A stretch of DNA of 64,000 nt from Incurvaria masculella (taxonomy: Eukaryota; Arthropoda; Insecta; Lepidoptera; Incurvariidae), in the NCBI GenBank assembly GCA_946894095.1, contig OX335644.1:19697595-19761594 (forward strand). The letters run 5' to 3'. The notes beneath the pieces are model-generated. The model worked only from the letters and a program-made list of their open reading frames with translations, was not told the DNA's origin and did not search any database. Positions 11,301 to 26,300 of this stretch are shown one piece after another. The translations under genes and the position numbers were made by a program. The number at the start of each line of letters is the position of its first letter. Position 1 is the first letter of the stretch.

Positions 11301-14300
11301 ATGGGTCTACGATCAGTGTTTCCCAAGATATAACGAAAACAAATTCTGACATGACAGGCAGGTAGATCAGGTCGGGACGTTTACTTTGAGTGGTCGCATG
11401 ATGGGTCTACGACCAGTGTTTCCCAAGATATAACGAAAACAAATTCTGACATGACAGGCAGGTAGATCAGGTCGGGACGTTTACTTTGATGGGTCGCATG
11501 ATGGGTCTTCGATCAGTGTTTCCCAAGATACAACGAGAACAAATTTTGACATGACAGGCAGGTAGATCAGGTCGGGACGTTTACTTTGAGTGGTCGCATG
11601 ATGGGTCTACGATCAGTGTTTCACAAGATACAACGACAACAAATTTTGACATGACAGGCAGGTAGATCAGGTCGGGACGTTTACTTTGAGTGGTCGCATG
11701 ATGGGTCTACGACCTGTGTTTCCCAAGATATAACGAAAACAAATTCTGACATGACAGGCAGGTAGATCAGGTCGGGACGTTTACTTTGATGGGTCGCATG
11801 ATGGGTCTTCGATCAGTGTTTTCCAAGATACAACGAGAACAAATTTTGACATGACAGGCAGGTAGATCAGGTCGGGACGTTTACTTTGAGTGGTCGCATG
11901 ATGGGTCTACGATCAGTGTTTCCCAAGATACAACGAGAACAAATTTTGACATGACAGGCAGGTAGATCAGGTCGGGACGTTTACTTTGAGTGGTCGCATG
12001 ATGGGTCTACGACCAGTGTTTCCCAAGATATAATGAAAACAAATTTTGACATGACAGGCAGGTAGATCAGGTCGGGACCTTTACTTCGAATGGTCGCATG
12101 ATGGGTCTACGACCAGTGTTTCCCTAGATATAACGAAAACAAATTTTGACATGACAGGCAGGTAGATCCAGACCAAGCAGGTACAAGAGAAAATTGAAAT
12201 TGTATTTAACTTGAATACCTTGAAATTACGAAAAACATTTTTCATTCATGAAAGTTAAAAGAACTTAAAAGTTTAAATTAAAAAGAAAACATTTAAGGAC
12301 GCAGGTACAAGGTTACATCGTTAGACCTAATGCAACATGGCGGCGAGTTGTCAACACGACTTTGACACGGCGCTCACGTAGTTCTTCCGAGTTTGGATAG
12401 ATGGCGCTACTTTTTGCTTGTATGGAGAAGATTTGTTTCAATTCTATATAAGGGCGTATCCTTACCTTTGAAATCATTGGGCGAGCCACAGAAAAAAGCC
12501 TATCAGTTGTATTCAGAGAGCACCTGTCAAAACGATATTAGCACCGGACTAACCATTCAAAAACCAGTTTGGGTTAGGCAGGTTAGGGCTGTAAATGTCC
12601 TGCTGCTTGGAGCTGTATGGTAAAGTCCTTGCCTTTACACTGTGGAAAACTGACATGAATTGTCAAATCTGTATTTCATAACCTTTAGTATTCAAGACGC
12701 GATTCAGTTATCATAATTAGTATATTTTTGGTTCCTAGTCTGTTCCTGGATTCCTACAGTATGTTGTATTCGTTTTTTTATGCAATCTGACATGGATGGC
12801 TAATACCACACAACTAACATTATGATATTAGCCCAATATACCACATTCCCGAAGGAATTAGGTGCCATGCCACGACCTTCCCTTTATGAGCACGGCTACA
12901 TTGAACTGGATGGAAAACAAGGACAATTTTTCATTGCCGCTTCGACCATCTTTTCATCCAATGCGATGGTACCAATCCGGGCGCGCTTAAACCCTACCAC
13001 CTAGTAGGGGAAGGAGACCTACAGTTTTACATGGATACCGAACCATGAGCAGCTCGCATTCGTGACGAAATGCACTTATCGAACTCGGAAAGAGAAAGAA
13101 AGTGGTGCATGAACAGGGCTAGATTTTAACCCAGACTTCTGGTACGCTTTGTTGACCCAAAAACCTGTTCCTTGCTCTTCTTTATGCTCCACCTAACCAG
13201 AGTGGAATACAGAATCGGATCTGTCAACTTTACTTATACATGAAGCATGAAATTGCCTATAATTACATAATATCGAGTTTAAATCGAGTAGATCGAAATT
13301 TAGGAGAGTTTTGTTTGCGTGTTAGTCTTGAAGATTATTATTATTATTATTTCTTAATATATTTATTTGCACAATTTCTTACATTATCCTTACATTTTTT
13401 ACACAATAAAATACAAAAATATAAAAATAATAAAGAGAAATGGAGACAGGAGAGACAGAATCCGCAAGGGGTAGAACAAAACAAAGTAGAAGTGTTGCGT
13501 CCCGAACTCAACCAAGGTCAGAGGCTTGCGGGGCAGAGAGGTCGCAAAAATTTTCGAATGAGCAACAGCAAAGACTGAACATTGAAAGAAAGAAAGAACG
13601 AAGATTCGATTATTTGTCTCGTTTTTTGCATTAAATTAAGTACATAGTAATGGTGATATATAAATAACAGTAGACAAAATGGACCCATCGCAGCGTATGC
13701 TATAGAAAATATGTCTATAGCGCTGATATTTTGGTGGTGATATTAATAACCAGAGAAAGATGGGCACATACAAGGACACATCTCAAATAAGACTTGAGTA
13801 GAAAAAGAAGAAATAATAACTCTAACCAAGTGTATAACCAAAAATGTACAAAAAATTGACTGTCTCAATTAATGCATGTATATATTTTTTTAAATGAATT
13901 GTTGAGCCTCTAACAATTTGTGTTTGATTTTTCGACAAAAGCTTGCCTAACTTTCAAACATACGCTAAACGTATTTGTCACCTGATGAGGATCTGAGCCG
14001 GCGACTTGCCGAGCCTCTCGGCCACGGCCTTGAGCTTCGGGTCGTCCAGGAGCTGCGGGTCGCCGGGCTTAGCCCACGGCCGGTCGGGGCTGCCGAGCGG
14101 GCTGTACGCCGTGATGACGATGTCACGCGCCGCGCAGAACTCCTGCAGCTTCACCTGCGCCAGGTACGGGTGACACTCCACCTGGGGCACAAATTAAATG
14201 CTTATTCGAGTTATTTTTTTTAAAACTTAGCATCAAGGAATGTGACACATAATCGACCGTGAAGCAAGGACACATTAATTAAAGAACCCAGTAAAAAGAA

Positions 14301-17300
14301 CGACTTTACGAATATACTGCAAGGCTGGACCCGAACCAGCAAAACATACCATTCGCGGGTATTGCGTCTGTAGCAACTGCACCCTAATCGAAATAGGGGT
14401 GGCTTGGATTACTACGGGGACAAATACGATTCCGTTTTATAGCGATGTTCAATAACTCGACTGTACCGAAGTAAATACAATGCACCACGTACCTGGGTCT
14501 GCTTCAGCACTCGCCTGCTTCCACCCACGATCACTGGCCAGGATTCTTACGAGTCACACGCGACAACGCATTCGATTTTGGTTTTATTTGGATTTTTGTT
14601 AGTGAGACGCATGTGCGCTCAGCAGGTATTCGATGTTGAGACTTTTGCTTTCGCTCCGACCCGATGACCGGTGCGCGGCACACGACAGCTGTCAACCATA
14701 TGTCATTTTGCTTCGGCTTGCATGAGATTTGAACATCGATCGCGCGGAGAAAAGTTGTAGTAATGAAACAGCGTCTAACCAATTACTCCACCTGCTGTAT
14801 ACCCAAAATTTGGAATTCTCCCACAGTCCCTCTTCCCGTAATCAATGCCTCCTACTAACACAGTATTTAAGATTATACCAACATACATTTATTTAACGCT
14901 ATTTCTGCATTACGGACCGCATCATTGTGATTTGAAACTCGAAGGAACAAAAAAGCAACAGGAAAAAGAGACAAACACACATATCTATAGGATTTAGCCT
15001 GCGAGAGAATGAGATAAAATACATTGTACAGTGTTTTCTGAAGGGTATAAGAAGCGACCTCCACTTGACCTTTACCCGATGCGGCGGCATCAGGCGACGT
15101 CGGACGCTGCGTTTACTAAAGGTCTGGTCGTGAACTGCACATATGTGTTTTTTTTTCTTAAGGTGGCCCAACCCGGCGGGACTAACTCATTCGCGGGCAC
15201 GGTACAAAACCGTGCTGTTGCGCTCTGGGACCTTCTCTGTTTTAAAGAAAAAGACAGGCTCCATGATGAGGAAGATGCAACATGTCTACAAAAAAGACAA
15301 TGTGCATAGTGTATGATTTGGTAAGATTTACGAAAATTTTAATTACAAAACGACTTACAGTACACCACGGCCGCTGTAGTCAAAGATTTAACAAAAACCA
15401 AATAGATTATAGATGTTCTTACTTTATCATTGCTTAATCCACCTCCAAAGTTATTATATAAAACGCGCAATAAATTCGAACCTTCGGACCTTATAACTTA
15501 GAAACCAAACACAATTTTACAATGCCAACGGACATCAGACATCTAGTTCGATGAAATGAAGCTATTTTGAGCAAAATTTGGGATCTCTGACAAGAAATAT
15601 GGGCGTGATCTTCTTTCCCCGTTTGTATGGGGAGTTGAGTGGGCCCACCTTAAATTACTATACTAAAAGTGAAACAAGCCCTAAATGTATGTAACATTAT
15701 CCTTTAAAATACTACCATCTACAAACAAATTAGGGGTATAATTATAGATAAAAAGGGAGGAGACTGCAGGGCACCTAATTCCCATGTGGTATGTTAAGCT
15801 AATATCCCACACTCAGTTATGTATTAGCCATCCATGTCCAGTTACATAAAAAAAATCTAGCGCCCCTGCTATGGCACCAGCTGTCTCCAAGTTCGAAAAA
15901 TTGCCAATCCAACTTGTACATGCCCCGTGCAAACATAGTCGCAGACATATTGGAGGGTTTGTGTGTGTGTTGTGTGACTTGATGAACGCATTTTTTTAGA
16001 GCACATTCGCGCGCGGTGGCGATGTTCTGACTGTGTGGCATACGACAAAATACTATTGTAAACTTAAACTAAGTGGACGTTGAAAAAAAAACCAGCGGAG
16101 TTTCTTGCTAGTTTTTCTTCGCTGGGATTGCCGAACTGGCTAATGATAAAATAAAAGTAGTAATATCGTAAGTAAGCGATATGGACCGCATGCCACTTCT
16201 CCTTCCTTTCTCTTCAGTGGGTATAATTAACTAAAAATGGAAATAATATTTCCATAGATATAGCAAGGTGAAGGTTCACCTTATCACCATTCTATAGATA
16301 CGCACATTGCTTTTGAAGCATTTACAATATCTTGCACCAATTTATAATTTTTTCATTTCATTTATTTAAACTTTTTTAGAGTAACGTCAAAAACTGATAG
16401 ATCTATGATAACCTATTCCAATCTATAGTCATAATCAATCTGTAAGGGGTGTTCATGGAGTAAGTTACTTTGTTTTCTGAAGATACTGCGTTTGTTAACT
16501 TTATGTATGATACTAAAACTAAATTGTCGATTTTTTTAATCTTTTCGGTATGCATGTATGTATGTATGTATGTTCTTTCATAACTCTGAAACCGATCATC
16601 CAAATTCGATGAAACTTAGTACACATACATGTACCTATATGGGACACAGGATAGGCTAAATAGAATTCAGTTCAATTCAGCAATCGACGTTACCTGCGCG
16701 CCGGAGCAGGTGCGGTGTTAGCGGACGGTGGATGAGGGCGACAATCATGTTTCATCATGCTAAATTGGGGTTAAATGCTCATAACTTGCGAACCACTCAC
16801 CAATTTATGTATGTATTGTATCAACATTAAGGTGGCCCAACCCGCTCATTTCCCCATACAAAAGGGGAAAGAAGATCACGCCTATATTTCTTGTCAGAGA
16901 TCCAAAATTTTGCTCAATATAGTTTTATTTGATTGAACTAGATGTCTGATGACCATTGGCATTGTAAAATTGTGTTTGGTTTCCAAGTTATAACGTCCGA
17001 AAGTTCGGATTTTTCGCGCGTTTTATACAATTACTTTGGATGTGGATTACGCAATGATAAAGTAAGAACATCTTAAAAAGATTAGTCATCAGACATAGCT
17101 TGTTTAATCAAGATTTATAATCTATTTGGTGTTTGTTAGATTTTTGACTACAGCGGTCGTGGTTTACTTTTAGCTATAAGTCGTTTTGAAATTAAAATTT
17201 TCGTAAATCTTACCAAATCATACACTATGCACATTGTCTTTTTTGTGGACAGGTTGCATCTTCCTCATAACGGAGCCTGTCTTATTCTTAGAAACAGAGA

Positions 17301-20300
17301 AGGTCCCAGAGCGCAACAGCACGGTTTTGTACCGTGCCCGCAAATGAGTTGAGGCCGCCGGGTTGGGCCACCTTAAGCATCTCTGAGCACGATCAGGTTC
17401 CGGATGGGTTACCGTTTTTTATGAAATGTCCGGATTCCACGTAAATCTTTAGGTCCCCTTCCTTAGTTACGTACTAGGTGGTAGGGTTAATCAGCCTGGG
17501 TTGGTTTCCTATCCATTTCAATGTAGCAGTGCCAGCGCAGGAAGGTTCTGGCAGCAAATCCTTTTTTTTTTTTAAATCCACTCCGAATGCTTACGGAGCA
17601 CTAAATGGGAATGTTTTAATGCTTCTTATTAAATCATGCCATTTCGGCTCAAATTATTTTGATAAAATTTGTAGATTGAAACATTGTTCTGGAACAGCCT
17701 TTTGGACCAGTCCTTTAGGATTTATCCAGGAAATAATTCAGCCCGACATCAGTCTATATCTGTCTTTACTGAGTTTAGATATTTTTTATACCCGGTGTTA
17801 AACAAGTTCGCGACATTCCCAAAAGGGGGTTATTTTGGGTCGCATACTGATTCCGAAAACGAAGGATTTTTCTTGTTTTGATCCTTTGTTTAAAAATTTT
17901 CGATTTCTAATACTAGTATTTAATCATAGTATTTCGTAATAGGAATCACACTGCATTCATAAAAAGTTCTAAAGTAGGACATTTTTTTTAAATAAATGTG
18001 AAAATTTACATTCGGATCGACATCGCGTCGCGTCGAGCCGCGAGACAGCAAACGCGTGATCTTGGCAGTGGCACGTAAACATGGCGTGCTTACACCATTC
18101 CAAAGGGAAATTGTCGCTGAGGTAAAAGTTTGGATTAAATCTGAAATTGTTTTTACTATTTTAGATTTAATTTTCAAATACCACAAAATGATCAGTATAC
18201 GAAATAGTTAAATAATCGGTATTAAAATAGTAATGTCGCGAAAAAAATTAACACCGTGTATAACCAGTATGGCTAATACCACATTACTGTGATATTAGCC
18301 CAACACACCTCATGGGAACTAGGTGCCTCCATGCCAGGACCTTTCTTATATTGACAAACGGCTAGTGATTGTATGTATGTAGTACTAGTAAGGCGGTGTA
18401 ATGGTTTGTATGCATGTAAGTACAGTGAAAAACAGACTAAACTTAGCACTTTTGGTTGAAAGTCAAAATGAATGAATTGTTTATAAACTCTGCATTGGTT
18501 TTTTTTGGAGGATTGAAAATACAGTTAAATAGACACTTTAAACAATGATTGTATGTATAGTCCCCCTAATTGTTGCCAGAAGTCAATGTATGGTCCCCCT
18601 CATAAATGTTGCCATAAGTGAACCTATTTTGTTTGTCTGTTCATCTTTTGCTTGAGCCATTTCCGGTGTCTTTGGTCTATTGCTCACAATACATACCTAT
18701 CTATGCCCTGAATAAAGGCTTTGGAGTAAATAAACAATCCTAATCGGTTATTGGCCTGCTGTATTAATTCAATGTTGTGCAGTTCATAGCTAGTGGCTCA
18801 CTGAGCTTTAGACCTCGCGAGTTGTCTTTTCTTAGCTTAAAACTGAATAAATGTTCACTGCGTGCAGCTTAAAACTAATTCTCATTATTTTTCTTGTCTT
18901 TAGGTCCGCTTTAGGTCTAGTCACAAAACAAAAGTATTGTGACATTTTTGAACTAATTTGACATTCTAAAAATGACAAATCCGAGAGTGAACTATACATC
19001 TAATGGAGGAAATAAAGAAACTGAAACTGGAACTCTAAAAAATTTAACTGAAACTGGAACTCTAAAAAGTAAATTGACAAAAAATCCATATAATTTATCG
19101 AAGCTTGTCAGGCTGGCCATCCCGGACAACCTGTCGTCATAGTTTTATAAAAAGTTAAAATGTCTGGGTGTCAAATAATTGCTTCCAAAAATATCATGTC
19201 CGTTTTCTGTATTTCAATTTTCTAGATTTTATTCCTAATTTGTAAACGTTTAACTTTTTCGTTCAGCAATACAAGAAACATTCTTCGACTTTCATTTGTG
19301 TTTAAGTACCTGCATCATAGAAATTAAAACATGACCAAAGCGTATCTATGGCGCTACAATGGTGGAGGCCAGGATAGAATAGACCGGAAGAGGTCACAGA
19401 AGTGGTGACGCGAGGATTCCATTACTTAAGTACCTCTTTCGGAGGGTTTTGCCAAAGAACCTCGGCGCATTTGACGGATTCGAGGAGCTCCAGCAACGTT
19501 TAGAACTCGATTCGTATATTAACGGCTGCCAAGTGATGAGTTGTGTGCGAGCACCAACCCTCACTCACAGCGGCTGGAGGAAGCAAGACCTTGACCATTA
19601 GAACCTTACTGTCCACGACGAGAAACCGACTGGTCATGATAATTCCAAACATGGCAATTAATCAATCCCGGAAAATAAGTATTTTCTCAAGTGATATATG
19701 TACAGTTTTACGATTTTACACATATGTTGTGCAACATAATTCTTCGTCTCTGCTTTTCTTCGCACGTGGAAGTAACAAGTAACCCAACCTCTCTTAACCA
19801 GGGAAATTTTCAGTTCCTAAACATCCCACAGACACGGGGAAGGATGTCAGGCTGGCCATCTCGGACAACCTGTCGCCATAGTTTTATAAATAGTTGAAAT
19901 GTCTGGGTGTCAAATAATTACTTCCAAAATATCATGTCCTTTTTCTATATTTTAATTTTCTAGATTTTATTCCTAATTTGTAAACGTTTAACTTTTTTGT
20001 TCAGCAATACAAGAAATATGTGGATATTTCTACTTTAATTTATATTTTAACTGAAGATAGCTAGCAAGAAGATAGATAGAAATTAAAACATGACCAAAGC
20101 GTCTCTGGCGCTACAAAGCTGCTCACAAAATTTCACGAGAATCGGTTGAGAAATGCGAACCGTTGAGGAGAGCAGCCGGATAACCGGACATACAAAAGCA
20201 TTTTTGCCAAAGCTAAATTTCTTACAATTAACTGTTGAATTGTAACGACCTTGAAACAAAGGTCATTATCAAGTGCTCGATAAGAGGCCAAGATAGCACG

Positions 20301-23300
20301 GGCTTGGCAATAAAAAGTGTGTTATCTCAACAAAATTTCAATCAAAACATCGCAATTTATGCATCGATATAAAATACTTGGATTGAAGCCGAGTTAAAAA
20401 CAATGTAATATACTAGCTTAATATCAATGTCATTTTGGACTCAGTTCAGTTTCATTTTTTCCATTAAATTTATATTACACACTTGGATTCGTGATTACTA
20501 TTTTATTCTATTATATTTTATTCACGATTCAAGATATTATATAAGTTCCCCATACAAACTTTCACCCCCTATTTTACTTTAGTTTAATTTTCGCCACAAA
20601 AGGTAGCCTATGTCCTTTAAGTTCCAGACTATCTCGATAACGAAATTTATCAAAATTGGTTTAGCGGTTTAGGCGTGAAAACGCAACAGACAGACAGAGT
20701 TACATTCGCATTTATGATATTAGTATGGCTAGTGTGGATACGCATTTTCTTTGTAGTCATAGATCCCTAATTTTACACAGCACGAACATATTCCTTTTTT
20801 CTACTCAACAAGTCTGCAATGGAAGTTACTAAGCTACTATGATAACCTGCAAAAATCTGGGATTTATGTGTGATGGGCTAATATCATAACAGACGGGATG
20901 GCTTACAATGGGCAATTAAATAAAACAAAACATTCTTCATAGTCCACGTCCGAGAGTATACCTGGTTGGTGACGGGCTTGATGGTAGCGACGCTGAGCAC
21001 CCGCTCCAGCTGCTCCGAGTTGAAGTTGGAGACTCCGATGCTGCGCGTGAGTCCCGCCGACACCTGCTTCTCCATCGCCTTCCACGTGTCCACGTAGTCC
21101 ACGTCGGAGAACAGTTGCTTGCCCTCCGAATCCACAGGGAACAGGTCACCGCCCTCCTGTCGCAGCCATGATAGGTTTTAATGAATTTTCATGTACAAAA
21201 TGCAGTAATTGTTTGTTTATTGTTTATTCATCATCCATAGACAGTACACTGCACTTGGATTTGTCATATTTTAACATTAGCCACTTCAGCGAAGAACTGG
21301 CAAGACACTCCGCTACATTTGTTTTTTTCAATGTCCACTTAAGAAGGCCCAACCCGGCGGGCCTAACTCATTCGCGGCCTCGGTACAAAACCGTGCTGTT
21401 GCGCTCTGGGACCTTCTCTGTTTCAAAGAATAAGACAGGCTCCGTGATGAGGAAGTTGCAACATGTCCACAAAAAAGACAATGTGCATAGTGTATGATTT
21501 GGTAAGATTTACGAAAATTTTAATTTCAAAACGACTTATAGCTAAAAGTAAACCACGACCGCTGTAGTCAAAAATCTAACAAAAACCAAATAGAACATAA
21601 ATCTTGATTAAATAAGCTATGTCTGATGACCAATTTTTTTACGATGTTCTTACTTTATCATTGCGTAATCCACCTCCAAAGTTATTGTATAAAACGCGCG
21701 AAAAATTCGAACTTTCGGACCTTATAACTTAGAAACCAAACACAATTTTACAATGCCAATGGTCATCAGACATCTAGTTCGATCAAATAAACCTATTTTG
21801 AGCAAAATTTTGGATCTCTGACAAGAAATATGGGCGTGATCTTCTTTTCCCTTTTGTATGGGGAGGTGAGCGGGATGGGCCACCTTAAGAATCCAAAAAC
21901 ACTATATTAAGAATAATTCACTAAAGTCAACAATTCATGCCGTCTGAAACAGTTCATGACAAATATCAGTTTATTTGCAAAGACTATCCCTACCAAATAA
22001 CATGTTGCCAATTGGAGCAGGCCCTTCCCCACAGACAGGCCCCAGTCAAGACCATATTTTAGGAAAGAGGTGACATGAACCAATCGTCAACTTAAGCAAG
22101 GACCTTGAAGCGATGCATTACTGTAGTGGCAAAGAGACAAAAATGTGAAACATTTGCACATTTGGTAAAAACTATTTAAAACTATTCGTTTTGTCGTAAA
22201 CTACTACAGTACAGTGAGCTGATCACATAGTTACATATCCCTTCAAATGCTACCTTTGAACCACCAGGTACCACCTACAGATAATTAAGAGTATAATGGT
22301 TTGAGAACAGCCTTATCAATAAAGTCAATTATCAGTGTTACGCTGGCCCAGCGAGGAAGGAAGGACAGTAGTAGCAATCGAAACTAGTTTGTATGGGGGC
22401 GGCGTAGCCACTTTTCCATATATAGCGACACCGCCGGCGGGTCAGTTCGCTTACAAATTCACTTACTATAGATTTAATTAAGTTCCAACGACACGTAAGA
22501 AATAGCAAAAAAAAAGTTCTTACGTGTCGTTGGAATCAGTAGAAATCAGTAGATAGCGAATTCGCCACTGAACTCATATGCTGACGCTGCAAATTTTGTA
22601 AGTAAACCTGATTAAAACTGATTACGCCGGCCCCACACGGAGTTTCTGTTGCAGGTTGCATACCTTGAAGCCGTGCGGCCAGTGGATGAGGTACAGGTCC
22701 AGGTACTCCAGGCCGAGGTTGGCGAGCGTGACCTGCAGCGCCGGCGCCACCTGCTCCGGCCGGTGGAACGTATTCCACAGCTTCGACGTGATGAACAGAT
22801 CCTCCCTGCAGAAGGTATTTTTTTTATCGGTCGGCGGGTCCTAAATGGTTGTTATGGAAATTTCAGACCACAAGATTCATCAGTCTCTAACAAAGAGATT
22901 AATTAACATGGATCGAGGCAATGTTAAGACGCTAACATATGTACATAATTAAGCATTATTTCACTCCTGAACAAAAATTGCTCCTTTACAGATAAGATCT
23001 TGCGTGGAGGATTGTTTGCATCTGTGGGATGGCTCAGTTAAGCACCTGCTTTGCTCTCTAGACTCGAAACAGCTTCGAGCCGTGCGTTTCGTCGACGACC
23101 CCGAGGTAACTCTGAACTTGGAGACCCTCCAACCTTGAAAGGATGTAGGGTCTCTCTCTGTGTTCTATCGTCTAATGACCCTCCATCCCCTTTCTACGTT
23201 CGTTTAACGGGGACAGGGATAAAATGTACAAATTAACAATTGAAATTCCAAAAATAAGAACCCACCGATCCTCTAGATCCTTCATCTATAAGGTCGAAAA

Positions 23301-26300
23301 ACAGTGGAATGAACTCGCTCCCGAGGTATTTCCCTGAAAGTACAACCTGGGGTCCTTCAAACATGGTGTGAAAGAGCACCTGGCCGGCCGGCATAGTTTT
23401 CGCAGCCCCCTGTAAGTTCGAAATCCCATGGACATCGTCGAGTACCTTAAGACGCCCTGGCGTACGCCATATGTCGGGCTTAACATAAAAATAATAATAA
23501 TGAAGTGCCAAAATAAAATCATAGATAGAGTTTTTATGTCATTGTCATTGTCACTACAGCATTATTCACAAATAGTTCAAGATTCACAGATTGGGGATTG
23601 TTGCTATGTTATTGTATAGTTCGGTGCAGATTATAAGCAGAGGTAAATTCTAAAGTCAGTGGAGAGATGAAGACCTTGTTTGGGCTATATTGGACATACT
23701 GACCAAATTTTCCCAAACAAGGTCTAACAAATTAACATGTTTAGCTCATCATTAAAGACACTGTGTTATGTTAGCACAGTAGTTATAAATGAATATGAGG
23801 TCAGATAGGTACACGTGCAAATTGCCTTGCCTGTTCTTTATTGCCCGAGCGAAGAGCAAAGCTCGCGTGTGGCGTCTCCGTTTCCGCTTGGTAAAAATGC
23901 TTCCGTATGTCCAGCTGTTCTCTACAAATAGCTCACATTTCTCAAACGATTTTCGTGTATTAAATTTAATCTTATAGTCGACTATGGGTTGGGCTGCCTT
24001 CGGAAAGCTAAAATTCGTTCTGAGGTTTGACCTCCCGCAAAATCTAAAGACCCGACTATATGACCAATGCGTCCTCCCGTTTATGACGTACGGATGTGAA
24101 ACGTGGACTCTGACGGTCGCTGTTGTCCAAAGGTTAAAAGTTGCCCAGCGAGCAATGGTGCGAGCCATGCTGGGAATATCGCTACGGGTTATGGTGCGTA
24201 ACGAGGCAATCCGCCGACGTACCAAAGTAGTTGATATTGGACACCGGGTGGCTAAGCTTAAATGGCAGTGGGCTGGTCACGTCAGCCGAAGAGACGACGA
24301 CCGTTGGAGTAACCGTGTCCGGCCGTGGACAGGAAAACGGAGTGTGGGAAGACCACCCGCCAGGTGGGACGACGACATCAAGTGCGTCGGCGGAAAGCAG
24401 TGGTTCCGTACCGCTGAGGGCCGGGAGGACTGGAGAAACATTGGAGAGGCGTATGTCCAGCAGTGGACGCAAACACGCTGACTGACTGACTGACTGACTT
24501 ATAGTCGAGTTATTTCAAAAAGACTGACTCGTCAAGTCTACGGCTTAGAGAGCCACTAGTCATAAATACTCTAATTTTTCATTACCGCTTCAGCACTCAT
24601 TTATCCTATGTGATGGTAGCCTCTGTAGCAAACATAAGTAGTAAACAATTAAAGAAAAAATGCGGTCATGGGCGTCACATTTGGATCTCGCCCCATCGTA
24701 AAGCTAGCCTCGGGCCCACACATAAGCAGCAGATAAGGTCTTGCGTGGAGTAATGTTCGCATGCATGGGACGGTTCAACTAAGTGCCTGCTTGGCTCCTT
24801 TGGCTCGGTAAAGTGCCTGTCATTTGTCTCATTGATGACCCCGAGGCATCCCAAAATTTAGAGACCCTCCAACTTTGAAGGGATGTTTGTTTTATTGGCT
24901 GCACCACGGAGAATGCTCTTCGAAGCTGCCTATCCGTCCTATATATACTAAAGGCAGCAGACAGGGAACACATCCATTAACTGTGACATTCCTCGAATCG
25001 ATGTCATACTGTCTGATGCTCTGGGGAAATGCATCCTATGCAAATCGTATATTTTTTTACAGAAAAGAGCCTTGCAAAGAATCCTCAACATAAAAGTCAG
25101 GGATTCATGTCGAAATGTCTTTAAAGATCTTGTAATAATGTCCCTCGCAAATAAATATGTTTATCAAAATAAATTCTATTCATCTTGTTTTGACATGAAT
25201 ACAATGCTGGTAGTATTTTTTATATATTTAATTTAAGTATGATATATTGACTTGATACACTTAATTCGTATCAAACTAGATGAAGGCTTTATACAGCTGA
25301 CATAGGTTAAGTTGACCACGGTTCTTACACCAGAGAATACTTGGAATGCACATAAATTAATGTAATTTAAACATTAATTTATATTATTGCATTAGCAACT
25401 TTGTTAGTTGTAAGTAATTTAAACTGAGGATTACTGTTTCTATTGTTCTTTGTTCTTTGCTTCAATCTGTTTTACCAAGGAATTGTTTGGCAGTGGCATT
25501 TAGATCTAAGTGCATATTTTATAATTGTGGATGGAAAAAATATGTTATCTAAACTCGTCAAGTTTCTTTGCAGGTTCTTCTTTACTAGGTTGATCGTATC
25601 TGCGGATCTTTGTGACGTAACTTAGTGTAGTTTTACTACCAAAAAGTTTAATTAAATGAATTGAAAAAATCTAAACCAATCCATCCTGTAAATCCTATAT
25701 CCATATAGGGTCGGTAAAGGGTCCTTCCATTAATTCATAAATTGGTGTTCGGTTTGTCTTACAAACCGATCGACTACCATTTGCGAATATATGGAGAATT
25801 GAAGAGCGTGCGCAGTGGCCGTTAAGGGAACTAACATTTGCTAGTTTGATTTGACAGCTTAAGTACGTTGAAGTTGCCTTTCGGGTGAAATTTACAAGAC
25901 TGCGCCATTCTTAGCTTCATATCTGGATATCATAGTTGGATATCAGGGATGGTAGAGTGGATTTTAAGAAGCATTTTTGGTCAAGGAACATGGGTACGGA
26001 AACGAAGTTTTCTATCCAAAATATTTTTTTGAAAATATGAAATCCCGTTAGCAATATTAACGTTCGTTCTGTATTCTTACGCGATACAATGTGTCGATGC
26101 GACGATGATGGCGGCGCGCGAGGCAATGTTAACGTTCGTTCTGTATTCCGACGTGAACAGGTCAAGTTGACAAATTCATATTGCAGGTAAAATATTGCCA
26201 ATATGTAATTTCCCATAATTTAGGGTAAAATTAACAATTGCTGTACTCGTATTGCTCCAAAACCAACTTAGCCGCCCCGACATTACATGTTGGTGTGCGT

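Noticed and set aside
10440..12170. CRISPR-like array
   Set aside because: Units are contiguous 100-bp tandem repeats without spacers, in an animal genome, and in two orientations.
14310..14400. tRNA-like GGTTCGGGTCCAGCC near reductase exon 5
   Set aside because: A box-B-like match only; no convincing box A, anticodon arm or acceptor pairing.
16545..16575. Regulatory repeat TGTATG
   Set aside because: Simple microsatellite; no other signal around it.
23752..24225. 157-codon minus-strand open frame
   Set aside because: Shadow of the RTE polymerase frame on the other strand; no features of its own.
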